DNA from: CAZAPV01 sp964487195
GTDB taxonomy: Bacteria > Patescibacteriota > Patescibacteriia > SG8-24
Direction: 5' to 3'
Assembly: GCA_964487195.1 (NCBI GenBank)
Contig: CAZAPV010000015.1
Span: 1-19,563, forward strand
DNA: 19,563 nucleotides
In this document: one piece after another, positions 6,635 to 14,908 of the stretch
How positions within the stretch are numbered: position 1 is the first letter of the stretch
Layout of the letters: each line of letters starts with the position of its first letter
The notes under the pieces: generated by a model
Seen by the model: the letters and a program-made list of their open reading frames with translations, nothing else
The model's database searches: none
What the model was told of the DNA's origin: nothing
Position numbers and translations under genes: made by a program

Positions 6635-7597
6635 GTGAGGAATATGCAAATTCTCATTGCGATTCTCATCGTCATCCTGGCTGGCGGTGGCGCGGCAGCC
6701 GCCGCGGAAAACGCCAAGCCCGGAGACGCCTTGTACGGTTTCAAGGTGAACGTGACCGAAGAGGTCCGTTCCGCGCTCGCGTTTTCGGCGCAGGCGAAAG
6801 CCGGGTGGGAGAGCGAGCTCGCCGGACGGCGGCTTGACGACGCGGAGGAAGTGACGGCGAACGCGACGCTCGACGCCGACACGCGGGCGCAGCTCGAAGA
6901 GAACTTCAAGCGGCACGCGGACAGCGTCGAGGCCCGCATCAAGGATCTGGAAGACGTCGATCTGAACGCCGCGGCCGACTTGAGCGCCAACTTCGAAACG
7001 TCGCTCGACGCGCACGCGAAGATTCTCGCCATGCTCGCCGCAAAGGCGGATGGCGCCGAGAAAACCGAGGTCGAAGCGATGGAACGGGACGTCGCTGACG
7101 AACAAAAGCAGGCGTCGGATCTTCGCGCCGAGGTGGAAGAAAAAGTGAGCGCCGAAGCGAACGCCGACGTCCAGGCCGCGGCGGAAGGCAAAATGAAAGC
7201 GGCGGAAAACAAGATCGCCGAAGTGCGCAAGTTCCTCGGTGACATGAAAGTGAGCCTCGGCGCGGCCGCGACGGCGCAGGCCGAAGCGCGGCTTGCGGTC
7301 GCCGACCAGACGCTCGCGGACGGAAAGGCGAAGCTGGACGCCAAAGCGTATGGCGACGCCTTCAAACTGTTCTCGGCGGCCCTCCGCATCGCGCAGGAGG
7401 CGCAAATGCTGGCCACGGCTCGATTGGACATGCGCCTTGATCTCGATCTCGACGGCGCCGGCGCCGTGGACCAGAAGACCGAGGGCAGCGTCCAAGGCGA
7501 ACAGAACGCGGAAGTGAAAACCGGCGGAAGCGGCGCCGGAATCAACGCGAACGCGAACGTCAACGTGAACGTCCACGTCAACGCTCCCGGTCTCTAA
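6635..7597 (+). CDS. Exported helical protein, DUF5667-like
   Basis: A 320-aa exported protein without known enzymatic role. A signal peptide or anchor covers residues about 5-24 (ILIAILIVILAGGGAAAA). It is followed by ENAKPGDALYGFKVNVTEEV, the hallmark opening of DUF5667 proteins. The rest is long amphipathic helices rich in Ala, Glu and Lys (residues 45-270, coiled-coil-like), then a low-complexity tail with alternating Asn and Ala/Val (NANANVNVNVHVN) at about 303-316. Such proteins are common in Patescibacteria; a cell-surface role is inference. Start uncertain: the GTG at 6635 keeps an Arg ahead of the hydrophobic core but has no Shine-Dalgarno sequence, while the ATG at 6644 follows GTGAGG at a tight distance. 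Own promoter and terminator. Confidence 0.8.
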   Translation: MRNMQILIAILIVILAGGGAAAAAENAKPGDALYGFKVNVTEEVRSALAFSAQAKAGWESELAGRRLDDAEEVTANATLDADTRAQLEENFKRHADSVEARIKDLEDVDLNAAADLSANFETSLDAHAKILAMLAAKADGAEKTEVEAMERDVADEQKQASDLRAEVEEKVSAEANADVQAAAEGKMKAAENKIAEVRKFLGDMKVSLGAAATAQAEARLAVADQTLADGKAKLDAKAYGDAFKLFSAALRIAQEAQMLATARLDMRLDLDLDGAGAVDQKTEGSVQGEQNAEVKTGGSGAGINANANVNVNVHVNAPGL

Positions 7598-7612
7598 AGA
7601 CGCCGTCGATCC

Positions 7613-7646
7613 AAAAACACCCCGACATTTTGTCGGGGTGTTTTTT
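7613..7646 (+). terminator. Terminator of the DUF5667-type gene
   Basis: Stem ACACCCCGACA / TGTCGGGGTGT with a TTT loop and a run of six T; flanking A-run on the other side. The next -35 box begins 2 nt later. Confidence 0.93.
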
Positions 7647-7647
7647 A

Positions 7648-7676
7648 TTGACACGGACGGACCTATATGCTGTACT
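7648..7676 (+). promoter_or_regulatory. Promoter of the 7714-8501 gene pair
   Basis: TTGACA, 17-bp spacer, TGTACT. Perfect -35, ideal spacing, -10 of 4/6. The predicted +1 is near 7683, immediately before the shared leader. Confidence 0.8.
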
Positions 7677-7683
7677 GTCGCCA

Positions 7684-7708
7684 GTTCCTTCCACCCGCAC
7701 GAAAGGAG
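7684..7708 (+). promoter_or_regulatory. 5' leader with SD-pairing inverted repeat (7714 gene)
   Basis: GTTCCTTCCAC, a 7-nt insert, then AAAGGAG. The first 11 nt are identical to the leaders at 14943 and 16275. TTCCTT can pair with AAGGAG, here around a longer loop. Confidence 0.6.
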
Positions 7709-7713
7709 TCACG

Positions 7714-8178
7714 ATGGAACTGCGAAACCATGGACGGGCCGCCCGGCTGTACTACTGGTCGGCCGAAGTCTTCGACCAATTCCTCCACTGCGAATTCGGC
7801 TACAGCCGCACGCAGACGAACCTGTGCGCATACTGCCGCACGGTGTTCCTCTGGATGCCGCTCGCGCTCACGATCAACGCCGCGACGCTCGCGCTCACCG
7901 TGTACGCGACCGTCGCCTATCCGATCATCCTGTTCGGCTTCAAGGCATGGGGCATCACGGTCGTCGCGCTCGCCGCCGCAGCTGGGATAATCGCCCTGCG
8001 CGTTCGCGAAAACAAGCGCGTCGCTGCCGTAGCCGACGCACCCGCAAAATCTTCCACGCAACCGCAACCGACGGAACCGGGGATTGCCGCGATCATCGGG
8101 CTGCGCCTGATGGCGGCGAAAAGCAAGGTCTGCCCGCTCATCACGTTCACCGAAGAGACGGAGGAGGTGTTCCAATGA
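7714..8178 (+). CDS. Hypothetical membrane protein with two helices, 154 aa
   Basis: Not recognised beyond a feeling of similarity to small uncharacterised Patescibacteria proteins. The N-terminal 44 residues are soluble and carry Cys26 and a CAYC pair (Cys38, Cys41), which could bind a metal. Two hydrophobic segments follow (about 45-74 and 78-95), then a linker rich in Ala, Thr, Gln and Pro (about 104-124), and a conserved-looking end KSKVCPLITFTEET. The ATG at 7714 is set by AAAGGAG 5 nt upstream. Its last codons overlap the next gene by ATGA, and its 3' end carries that gene's ribosome site. Probably the two products act together at the membrane. Confidence 0.78.
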   Translation: MELRNHGRAARLYYWSAEVFDQFLHCEFGYSRTQTNLCAYCRTVFLWMPLALTINAATLALTVYATVAYPIILFGFKAWGITVVALAAAAGIIALRVRENKRVAAVADAPAKSSTQPQPTEPGIAAIIGLRLMAAKSKVCPLITFTEETEEVFQ

Positions 8179-8501
8179 ACATCGTGCGAAAAGTGCCGGA
8201 GTACGTGTTGCCGATCGGCCTGGTCATAGTCGTCGGCGTCATAAGCCTCCTTCTCATACTCCTCGAGTTCGCCGGCAACTATGCGATAAACTCCCATCGG
8301 GAGTCCCCGCCGGTCACGTGCACGCCGACAAAACAGACGGTCGTCGGCGATACGGGAGCTTTCGCGGTCGAATTCGACTGCGGCGGCAAACCGGTCGCCG
8401 TATCGAACGGCGAACTCCTCGTGAAGTACTTCAACAATCCGGGTCCGATCACCTGCCGCGTCGACGGCAACGGGAACGGGACCTGCGATCCGCGTCCGTA
8501 A
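8175..8501 (+). CDS. Small membrane-anchored protein with four-Cys exported domain, 108 aa
   Basis: Too short to be noticed by length alone, but supported by a strong ribosome site (GGAGGAGGTG, 5 nt before ATG) and the 4-nt ATGA overlap with the gene before it. One hydrophobic helix at about 11-30 (VLPIGLVIVVGVISLLLILL) is followed by a domain of about 70 residues with four Cys (VTCTP, FDCGG, ITCRV, GTCDP), which would allow two disulfides if exported. The segment TGAFAVEFDCGGKPVAVSNG looks like a beta-sandwich strand pattern. No known family. It ends before a clear terminator. Confidence 0.78.
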   Translation: MNIVRKVPEYVLPIGLVIVVGVISLLLILLEFAGNYAINSHRESPPVTCTPTKQTVVGDTGAFAVEFDCGGKPVAVSNGELLVKYFNNPGPITCRVDGNGNGTCDPRP

Positions 8502-8505
8502 TCTT

Positions 8506-8538
8506 AAAACGTCCCGACTTCGTCGAGGACGTTTTTTT
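8506..8538 (+). terminator. Terminator between convergent transcription units
   Basis: Stem AAAACGTCC / GGACGTTTT with an inner CGAC-TTC-GTCG hairpin, then seven T in all. On the minus strand the T-run is shorter (four), but it may also serve murF, which ends at 8543. Confidence 0.88.
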
Positions 8539-8542
8539 GTAC

Positions 8543-9817
8543 TTATTCGCTTGCGCTCACCAGCAGTTTTTTCGCGTCGAGCGGTTCGGCCATCAGCTCC
8601 TCGACGATCCGTTCCATCCGCATCCCGCGCGACCCTTTGACGAGCGCGATGTCGCCGTGGCGGATGCGCTCTTTGATGAAATGCGCCGCCTCTTCATTCG
8701 AACCGAAGTGGAACACGCGGTCCTCGGAAACGCCGGCGACGCGCGCCGCGTTCGCCGCTTCGGCCATCCGTTCGCCGAGGAAGACGAGGACGTCCGCGGT
8801 CTCGGCCGCTTTTTTGCCGACCAACCGGTGGCCTTCGGCGGACGCGGATCCGAGTTCGAGCATGTCGCCGAGCACCGCGAAGCGCGTCGCGTTCTCAGCC
8901 GCCGGCAGTTCTCGCAGCGCCGCGAGCGCGGCCGCGGCGGAGCGCGGCGCGGCGTTGTACGTGTCATCGATGATCACCGTCCCTTTGATGCCGGGGATCG
9001 CGCGCATCCTGCCGGGCGGGCCTTCGTAGGTGCGCAGCGCGTCGGAAATTTCAATCAGATGCATCCCTTTGCGAAGGCCGACCGCGATTGCCGCGAGCGC
9101 GGCGGAGATCGCCTGGCGGCCGAGCACGTTCGGCAAAAAGAACGGCACGACGCTGCCGTCGGCCGCGACTTTGAAATGCGTGCCGCACTCCGCATCCGCG
9201 GCGCACGCGTACGTCACCGACTCATCGAGTGCGCGCACGGCCGCCTCTCCGTGGAAACCGAAGCTGACGACGTTCGCTTTCGTCTTTTCGCGCATCGCCC
9301 ACACCCGTTCATCGTCGCGGTTCAGCACCGCGAGGCCGCTCCTCGGCAGCCGTTCGATCACCTGGCGTTTTTCTTTCTGGATCGCGTCGGTCGAACCGAA
9401 AAATTCGTAATGCGACTCCCCGACCGCGGTGACCACCCCGATCGACGGCGGCGCGAGGTTCACCAGATACGCGATGTCGCCCGGATGATCCGCCGCCATT
9501 TCGAGCACGAGCGTGCCGGGATAGTCCTTCGCGCCGAACGCCGCTTCGCGCCACCCGGCGAACAGCGCGCCGATCCAGCCGAACGGCGACGTCCCTGCGG
9601 ACGGCACGCCGAGGATCGTGAGCGGGACGCCCAGTTCGGTGTTATAATTCTTCGGACTGACGCGCACCGCGAACTTCGCCGCGAGCACGGCGCCGATCGC
9701 CTGCTTCGTGGACGTTTTGCCGACCGAACCGGTCACCGCCACGATCTCCGGTTTTTCCCGCGCAAGGACGCGCCTCGCGAATCGCGCGAGCGTGTTCACC
9801 ACGAACGTCTTCATCAT
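8543..9817 (-). CDS. murF: MurF-type UDP-MurNAc-tripeptide--D-Ala-D-Ala ligase, lacking the N-terminal domain
   Basis: Cytosolic ligase that adds D-Ala-D-Ala to the muropeptide precursor with ATP. The P-loop TGSVGKTST lies at residues 29-37, followed by the MurF signature KNYNTELGVPLTILG. The substrate and Mg region EMAADHPGDI and GVVTAVGESHYEFFGS come next, then RPGRM-like PPGRMRAIPG, the DDTYNAAPRS motif and the C-terminal domain (FAVLGDMLELG). In E. coli MurF the P-loop lies near residue 110, after a UDP-binding domain; here that domain is absent and replaced by a short hydrophobic helix, a layout I recall in other Patescibacteria. The start is likely the ATG at 9817, 2 nt after the penicillin-binding protein stop; TTG 9823 and ATG 9814 are alternatives. 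Last gene of the operon. Confidence 0.9.
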   Translation of the reverse strand: MMKTFVVNTLARFARRVLAREKPEIVAVTGSVGKTSTKQAIGAVLAAKFAVRVSPKNYNTELGVPLTILGVPSAGTSPFGWIGALFAGWREAAFGAKDYPGTLVLEMAADHPGDIAYLVNLAPPSIGVVTAVGESHYEFFGSTDAIQKEKRQVIERLPRSGLAVLNRDDERVWAMREKTKANVVSFGFHGEAAVRALDESVTYACAADAECGTHFKVAADGSVVPFFLPNVLGRQAISAALAAIAVGLRKGMHLIEISDALRTYEGPPGRMRAIPGIKGTVIIDDTYNAAPRSAAAALAALRELPAAENATRFAVLGDMLELGSASAEGHRLVGKKAAETADVLVFLGERMAEAANAARVAGVSEDRVFHFGSNEEAAHFIKERIRHGDIALVKGSRGMRMERIVEELMAEPLDAKKLLVSASE

Positions 9818-9819
9818 AC

Positions 9820-11574
9820 TCAATGCCGGTCAGGCGGAATTTCCATGTATTGTAGCAAAAATTTCGCGATATCGCCAAAGAGCGGGCCGGCGGACGACTC
9901 GGCCCATTGCACGTCTTTCGGCCGCACCATTTTGACGAGCATGACGAACGCGGGATGCTCGAGCGGCGCGAATCCGACGAACGAGCCGATCGACGCGTCC
10001 TTCTCGTATCCCTGGCCGTCCGCTCTCGGGATCTGCGCGGTGCCGGTCTTGCCGGCGACGTAGTAGCCGGGGACCGCGGCGCGCTTGCCGTGGCCGTGTT
10101 CGACGACGTCGACGAGCATCGCGGAAACGAGCGCGGCGGTGCGCTTCGTGATCACCTGCCGGACGACGCGCGGCTGCGTCTCGTCGGTCGTTCCGTCCGG
10201 ACGGCGCACTTCACCCACGATGTACGGTTTCATCAGTTTGCCGCCATTCGCGATCGCGCTGACCGCCGAGATCATCTGGATCGGCGTGACCGAAATTCCC
10301 TGGCCGAACGACGACGTGGCGCTCCAGATCTCCCCTTTCTTGGAGAGCGCGTCGACGTTCCCCGGCGATTCCGTGGACAGTTCGATGCCGGACGTCGCGC
10401 CGAACCCGAAATCCTGGACGTATTTTCTGAACGCGTCCGGCCCGAGCTGCCGCACGACGAAAATCGTGCCGGTGTTGAGCGACTCGTCGAGCACCTGCAT
10501 CATCGTCTGCGTGCCGTGCGCCTTCAAGTCGGAATTGCGGATCGTGTACGGGCCGATCGTCACCGCGCCGGTGTCTTCATACGTCGTATTCGGCGACACT
10601 TTGCCGGCGTCGATTCCGGCGGCCATGGTGATCGGCTTGAAGATCGAGCCCGGTTCGTACGGAGCGAAGATCGAGGCGTTGTTGAACGCATCGAGATTCG
10701 CGACGTTCGAAAAATCGTTGGGATCGAAATCAGGGACGTTGCACATCGCGAGGATCGCGCCGGTTTGCGGGTTCTCGATGATCAGGCTGCCGGAATCCGC
10801 GCCGTGCTTCGCGACCGCCGCCCGCAATTTTTCGCAGGCAACATACTGGATGTTGCGGTCGATCGTGAGCGTGATGTCGTCGCCGCCCGTCGCCGGACTG
10901 AACGCGTGGCCCGCCGCGCCGATCCAGCCGCCGAGCGGATCCGCCGCGAGCGTGCCGCGCGTGCCGGTGAGCTCATCGTTCCAATATCCCTCGACGCCGT
11001 AGCGTCCGGTGCGTTCCCCCTTTTCGTCGGAGCCGACGAAACCGACCACCTGGGAGAGATCGTTCTTCTCGGGATAGTAGCGATACTGTTCGCTCGCGAA
11101 ACCGATCCCTTTGATGCCGAGCGCCTTTACCTGCGCGACGAGGTCGTCCGCCGCTTTTTTCTTCAATGGGACGTACGCCGTGTTCGGACGGGTGAGCCGT
11201 TCGAGCAGATCCGCCTCGTCGCCGCCGAGGAGCGGGGTGAGCGTTTTCGCCGCGGCCGGGGCATCTTTGATCTGCCGCGGATCGGCGTAGACGTCGGACA
11301 ACTCCTTGTTCACCGCGGCGGCGAACCGGCCGTCCGGCGACTTCGGATCCTGCACGTAGATCGCGCCGCGCTGGGGAAACAATTGGTGGAAGATGTCGTG
11401 TTCGTTGGACGCGAGCGCGGCGTAAAAATCGTGGGAAAGCACCTGCAGCGCGAACAGCCGTTCGCAAAGGAGAAGGATGCCGAAAATCGCCGCGGCGGCG
11501 AAAATGCGCAGCCGCCGATCCGGGAGCGACGATCGCCCGCGCGCATGCTGTCCCCGACGAAACATGGACGCCAT
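9820..11574 (-). CDS. ftsI: Penicillin-binding protein, FtsI/PBP2 class B transpeptidase
   Basis: Class B transpeptidase that cross-links peptidoglycan, outside the membrane. Of 584 aa, residues about 23-42 form the membrane anchor (RIFAAAAIFGILLLCERLFA). The dimerisation domain (about 60-220) holds QRGAIYVQD and YPEKNDLSQVVGFVG. The transpeptidase domain carries all three catalytic motifs: SIFK (310-313, nucleophile Ser310, in EPGSIFKPIT), SLN (365-367) and KTG (509-511, in AGKTGTAQ). FGQGISVTPIQM is typical of FtsI. There is no PASTA domain. The ATG at 11574 lies 3 nt after the stop of the preceding gene; Met4 (11565) is an alternative; neither has a Shine-Dalgarno sequence. Being followed by murF it resembles a reduced dcw cluster. 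FtsI or a rod-type PBP2 cannot be separated by eye. Confidence 0.93.
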   Translation of the reverse strand: MASMFRRGQHARGRSSLPDRRLRIFAAAAIFGILLLCERLFALQVLSHDFYAALASNEHDIFHQLFPQRGAIYVQDPKSPDGRFAAAVNKELSDVYADPRQIKDAPAAAKTLTPLLGGDEADLLERLTRPNTAYVPLKKKAADDLVAQVKALGIKGIGFASEQYRYYPEKNDLSQVVGFVGSDEKGERTGRYGVEGYWNDELTGTRGTLAADPLGGWIGAAGHAFSPATGGDDITLTIDRNIQYVACEKLRAAVAKHGADSGSLIIENPQTGAILAMCNVPDFDPNDFSNVANLDAFNNASIFAPYEPGSIFKPITMAAGIDAGKVSPNTTYEDTGAVTIGPYTIRNSDLKAHGTQTMMQVLDESLNTGTIFVVRQLGPDAFRKYVQDFGFGATSGIELSTESPGNVDALSKKGEIWSATSSFGQGISVTPIQMISAVSAIANGGKLMKPYIVGEVRRPDGTTDETQPRVVRQVITKRTAALVSAMLVDVVEHGHGKRAAVPGYYVAGKTGTAQIPRADGQGYEKDASIGSFVGFAPLEHPAFVMLVKMVRPKDVQWAESSAGPLFGDIAKFLLQYMEIPPDRH

Positions 11575-11577
11575 AGA

Positions 11578-12762
11578 TCAAAACTTGCCGCCGGTAAAAT
11601 CGAACAGCAGACCGGGCCCAGTCGGATTGCGGCCGGCCTTCACTTCGTCGCCGTCGTTCATCCCGTCGCCGTCGGTGTCGGGATTCATCGGGTCGGTGCC
11701 GTAGAAACGCTCAAGGATGTTCGAAAGGCCGTCATGATCCGGATCCTGATCGCCGGACGACGGCGACGAAATCTGCAGCCCTCCGCTGCTCGCGACCGCC
11801 GCGCCGCGCGGCGCCGCGCCGTTCTCGGCGAGCGGCAGATGCGCGTGCGCGGAGAGGCCGGGCAGGAGCGAGGCGAGCACGTCGGTCACGTCCTCGACGC
11901 CGTCCGGCGCCGCCGCAGCCGCGGGAATATCGCGCGGCGAAACATTGATCGTAAGCGACAACGTGCCGCGATTCGTTCCGTCGTCATGCCGGAACCGGAG
12001 CCGCATCCGCGCGAGGTACGCGTCGCGTTTGTCGATCCACAGCTCGCCATCCTCCGGGATGAAATTGGCGAAAAACCGGTCCGCGGCGATCCGTTCCTTG
12101 TTCGTCAGATCGCGGCCGATGCGCTTGGTTTCGAAACGGATGTAAAAATCCTTGAAAAAGAGCAGCTCCGGCGTCACTTTGTAATGGTACGTCGAAACGC
12201 CGCCGAGCGTTTCGTCATGGAGCCGTTCGTCGACGAGCAGGAACGGAGTCGCGCGGAAATCCTCGACGAGCTGCCGTTCGTCCTCCGCGCTGATCGGCGG
12301 ATAGTCGCCGCCGACCGCGGGGAGCGCGGTGAGCGAGAGAAGACGCGCCACGTCGATGCGCAGCCATCGGTTCTTGAAGTCCGCGAAGTGGAGCGCGCCG
12401 ACCTGATCCGGAAGCGCGCTGAAATTGAAAAAATTGCCGCTCCCGACGCGGACGTACCGTCCGTCGAACGCGAGCGGGGAATCCGCGCCGAGGCGGAGCG
12501 AGAATCGCTGATCCGCGAGCGGTTTCGCCGGATCGCGGCGGTCGAACGACCCGGACGAATCGAACACGACGTTCTTCGTCCCTTCATAGCGGACGTCGGC
12601 GTCGATGACGAAATCATCCGCATTCGCCATCCGCCACTGCATCAGCTGCACGATCTCCGATGATTGCGGCAGGAGCAGGAAAAAGAGCGACGCCGTCGCC
12701 ACGCCCGCGAGAGAGATGAAGATGACGATCAGCACGGAGACGTTGGCGTACCACTTTTTCAT
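11578..12762 (-). CDS. Membrane-anchored surface protein with C-terminal TSP3-like calcium repeats
   Basis: A 394-aa exported protein, no assigned function. An N-terminal anchor covers residues about 7-31 (VSVLIVIFISLAGVATASLF). A beta-rich domain of some 250 residues follows; its pattern (FDGRYVRVGSGNFFNF, WLRIDVARLL, VSTYHYKVTPELL, GELWIDKRDAYLARMRLRF) recalls LolA/LppX-type lipid-binding folds, without proof. After an Ala/Pro/Ser-rich linker, residues about 337-380 hold acidic repeats DQDPDHDGLSNILERFYGTD and NPDTDGDGMNDGDEVKAGRN, typical of thrombospondin-type-3 calcium loops. It is the paralogue of the gene before it (shared WIDK motif and order of blocks). Starts 3 nt after that gene's stop. 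Confidence 0.85.
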   Translation of the reverse strand: MKKWYANVSVLIVIFISLAGVATASLFFLLLPQSSEIVQLMQWRMANADDFVIDADVRYEGTKNVVFDSSGSFDRRDPAKPLADQRFSLRLGADSPLAFDGRYVRVGSGNFFNFSALPDQVGALHFADFKNRWLRIDVARLLSLTALPAVGGDYPPISAEDERQLVEDFRATPFLLVDERLHDETLGGVSTYHYKVTPELLFFKDFYIRFETKRIGRDLTNKERIAADRFFANFIPEDGELWIDKRDAYLARMRLRFRHDDGTNRGTLSLTINVSPRDIPAAAAAPDGVEDVTDVLASLLPGLSAHAHLPLAENGAAPRGAAVASSGGLQISSPSSGDQDPDHDGLSNILERFYGTDPMNPDTDGDGMNDGDEVKAGRNPTGPGLLFDFTGGKF

Positions 12763-12765
12763 AGG

Positions 12766-13698
12766 TCAGCCGCCCGCTTTCGGACGGTGGGCGAGCGCGG
12801 GGAGCGGCGTCGCGTGGGCTGGCGCCGCGATCGCCGGCGCGTCGTTCCATTTTTCAAACTCCAGATAGATGGAGGAGATGCCGGCGGCGGCGTTCTCCAC
12901 GGTGACATCGACGCGGCGGAACCGTCCGGAATTTTTATCGATCCATGCCTCGACGGTCACGGGATGCGTCGCGGCGTCGGCGCGCACCTTCTGTTCCTCG
13001 GCCGGGGACAATGCGGCGCCGCGCAAAAATGCGAGCGCGTCGACCGCGAGATCGGCGGCGGCGTCCGGATCGATCGCGACGGTGTAGTGCCACGCCGATG
13101 ATCCATTCACGAACTCGCTCGGAGACGTCTTGATGATCGCGTACGGCGCGCCGGCGATCGCGAACGCGCGCAGCGTCCGCCACGCGACGAGCGCGTCGTT
13201 CGGTCCGGAAGGAGCGCCCGCATCCGCGCCGAACATCGCGGCGAACGTCTTGCCGTCGATCGCGTACCACGCACCGTCCACGACGTCATTCTTGAATTTT
13301 CCCGCGGTCGCCGCGCCGCCGCTGAACGACACGTACGCCGCGCCATCGGCGGGTGCCGCGAACTGCACCGCCACGTTCGCCGGACCGGCGCTCTTCACCC
13401 CCTGGCTGAGCGCGAGCCGGCCGCGCACGCTCGGCAGCCGCGTCGCAGCGACGTTCGCGTCAAACGTACCGGCCATCACGATCGGCACCACCGCGTCGTC
13501 CGCCGCGCCGGGATGGACGATCGACGGCGGCGCGAACGCGCCGACGGTGATCGCCGCCGAAAACGCGTCCGCGGATTCAAGATTCCGGAGCGCCTTCGCG
13601 AACACGATCTCCGGCCGCGCCGGGTTGCCGAACGCGACGAGCGCCGCGAGCCCCGAGGCGAGGGCGATGAAAATGGCGATGATCCTGAATTTTTTCAT
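12766..13698 (-). CDS. Membrane-anchored surface protein, paralogue of the next gene
   Basis: A 310-aa exported protein. The start at 13698 gives MKKFRIIAIFIALASGLAAL, a good anchor; the longer frame to 13857 lies inside rarA and is not used. The ATG overlaps the rarA stop (ATGA), so translation is coupled. The body has NLESADAFSAAITVG, FDANVAATRLPSV, GAWYAIDGKTFAAMFG, then AWHYTVAIDPDAA and VEAWIDKNSGRFRRVDVTVE. The same blocks (HY-V near the middle, -WIDK- followed by -RMRL/RRVDV) occur in the same order in the following gene, but the TSP3 repeats are absent here and the end is Pro/Ala-rich. A LolA/LppX-like fold is a guess. Role unknown; position between rarA and ftsI suggests cell-envelope work. 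Confidence 0.83.
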   Translation of the reverse strand: MKKFRIIAIFIALASGLAALVAFGNPARPEIVFAKALRNLESADAFSAAITVGAFAPPSIVHPGAADDAVVPIVMAGTFDANVAATRLPSVRGRLALSQGVKSAGPANVAVQFAAPADGAAYVSFSGGAATAGKFKNDVVDGAWYAIDGKTFAAMFGADAGAPSGPNDALVAWRTLRAFAIAGAPYAIIKTSPSEFVNGSSAWHYTVAIDPDAAADLAVDALAFLRGAALSPAEEQKVRADAATHPVTVEAWIDKNSGRFRRVDVTVENAAAGISSIYLEFEKWNDAPAIAAPAHATPLPALAHRPKAGG

Positions 13699-14864
13699 GC
13701 GTCGGGAAGATATTTTTTGTTCCGCAGATGGATCGGCACCGGGTCGTTCTGCGTCTCCATGACGCGCCGTTTCACCTCCCCGTAGGCGGTGTACAGCGCG
13801 TTGGATTTCGGCGCGCGGGCGAGATAGATGACCGCCTGCGCGAGGCAGACGTCGCACTCCGGCATCCCGAGCTGATGCGCCGCCTGGAACGCGGCGTTCG
13901 CCTGGACGAGCGCCGTCGGATCCGCGAGGCCGATGTCTTCGGACGCGAAACGGATGAGCCGCCGCGCGACGTAGAGCGGATCCTCCCCCGCTTCGAGCAT
14001 CCGTCCGAGCCAGTACAGCGCCGCGTCCGCGTCCGAACCGCGCATGCTTTTGTGCAGCGCGGAGATCAGGTTGTAATGCTCTTCGCCGGATTTGCCGTAC
14101 AGGAGGTGCGACCGTTTGACGACCGCGGCGACCCCCTCGCGCGTCAAGTGTACCACGCCGCCGCTCGCCCGGTCGACGCCGATTGCGGCGGATTTGACCG
14201 CGAGTTCAAGCGCGCCGAGCGCCACCCTCGCGTCGCCGTCCGCGACGTCGGCGATGAACCGGAGCACGCCATCGTCCGCCGCCATCTTCATCGCGCCGAG
14301 ACCGCGCCGTTCGTCCGCGAGCGCGCGCTCCAGAAGCCGCACGATATCTTCAGGATTCAGTTTGTGCAGCACGAACACGCGGCTGCGCGACAGGAGCGCG
14401 GCGTTGACCTCGAACGACGGATTCTCGGTGGTCGCGCCGATCAGCACCACGGTGCCGTCCTCGACGTACGGCAGGAACGCATCCTGCTGGGCTTTGTTCC
14501 AGCGGTGGATTTCGTCGACGAAGACGATCGTGCGCTCGCCGTGCAACTGCAGCCGTTCCTGCGCCTCGACCACCATTTTGCGCAGCTCCGCGACCCCGCT
14601 CGCAACCGCGGAGAGCGCCACGAACCGCGATTTTGTCATGCGCGCAATCACCCGCGCGAGCGTCGTCTTCCCGGTCCCCGGCGGCCCCCAAAAAATCATC
14701 GACGGCACCTCGTCGCTTTTTATCAGCGTCCGGAGCGCGCTCCCAACGCCCACCACGTCCTGTTGGCCGACGAACTCGTTGAGCGATTCGGGGCGCATCC
14801 GATCGGCGAGCGGCCCCTCCTTCTGCAATTGTCGCGCCGCCTTGTAGGCGAACAGATCAGCCAT
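13695..14864 (-). CDS. rarA: RarA/MgsA family AAA+ ATPase (replication-associated recombination protein A)
   Basis: Cytosolic AAA+ protein that acts at stalled replication forks, related to clamp-loader subunits. Of 389 aa, the opening PLADRMRPESLNEFVGQQDV is the family signature. Walker A GPPGTGKT is at 60-67 and Walker B VFVDEIHRWNKAQQDAFLP starts near 114. Sensor 1 is GATTENPSFEVNAALLSRSR, with the typical ENPSFE. The C-terminal part (YNLISALHKSMRGSDADAAL, ARRLIRFASEDIGLADP) is the RarA tetramerisation region, and the protein ends in PIHLRNKKYLPDA, as in other members. It starts at the ATG at 14864; only a purine-rich AAAGAAAAG is upstream. First gene of the operon, divergent from the gene at 14967. 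Confidence 0.96.
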   Translation of the reverse strand: MADLFAYKAARQLQKEGPLADRMRPESLNEFVGQQDVVGVGSALRTLIKSDEVPSMIFWGPPGTGKTTLARVIARMTKSRFVALSAVASGVAELRKMVVEAQERLQLHGERTIVFVDEIHRWNKAQQDAFLPYVEDGTVVLIGATTENPSFEVNAALLSRSRVFVLHKLNPEDIVRLLERALADERRGLGAMKMAADDGVLRFIADVADGDARVALGALELAVKSAAIGVDRASGGVVHLTREGVAAVVKRSHLLYGKSGEEHYNLISALHKSMRGSDADAALYWLGRMLEAGEDPLYVARRLIRFASEDIGLADPTALVQANAAFQAAHQLGMPECDVCLAQAVIYLARAPKSNALYTAYGEVKRRVMETQNDPVPIHLRNKKYLPDA

Positions 14865-14908
14865 AGTTCTTTTCTTTGTACCTCTCCGGGAGTGAAAATG
14901 CGAGACAC

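Noticed and set aside
8318..10063. A 581-codon plus-strand frame across the 8175 gene, terminator and antisense murF
   Set aside because: Same shadow composition; it crosses a terminator and has no RBS.
9907..12663. A 918-codon open frame on the plus strand
   Set aside because: It lies antisense to the penicillin-binding protein and surface-protein genes and reads as Arg/Asp/His-rich text without any domain; long shadow frames are expected at this GC content.
12890..13785. Antisense plus-strand frames over the first surface-protein gene
   Set aside because: No RBS or domain; explained by GC-biased codon use of the minus-strand gene.
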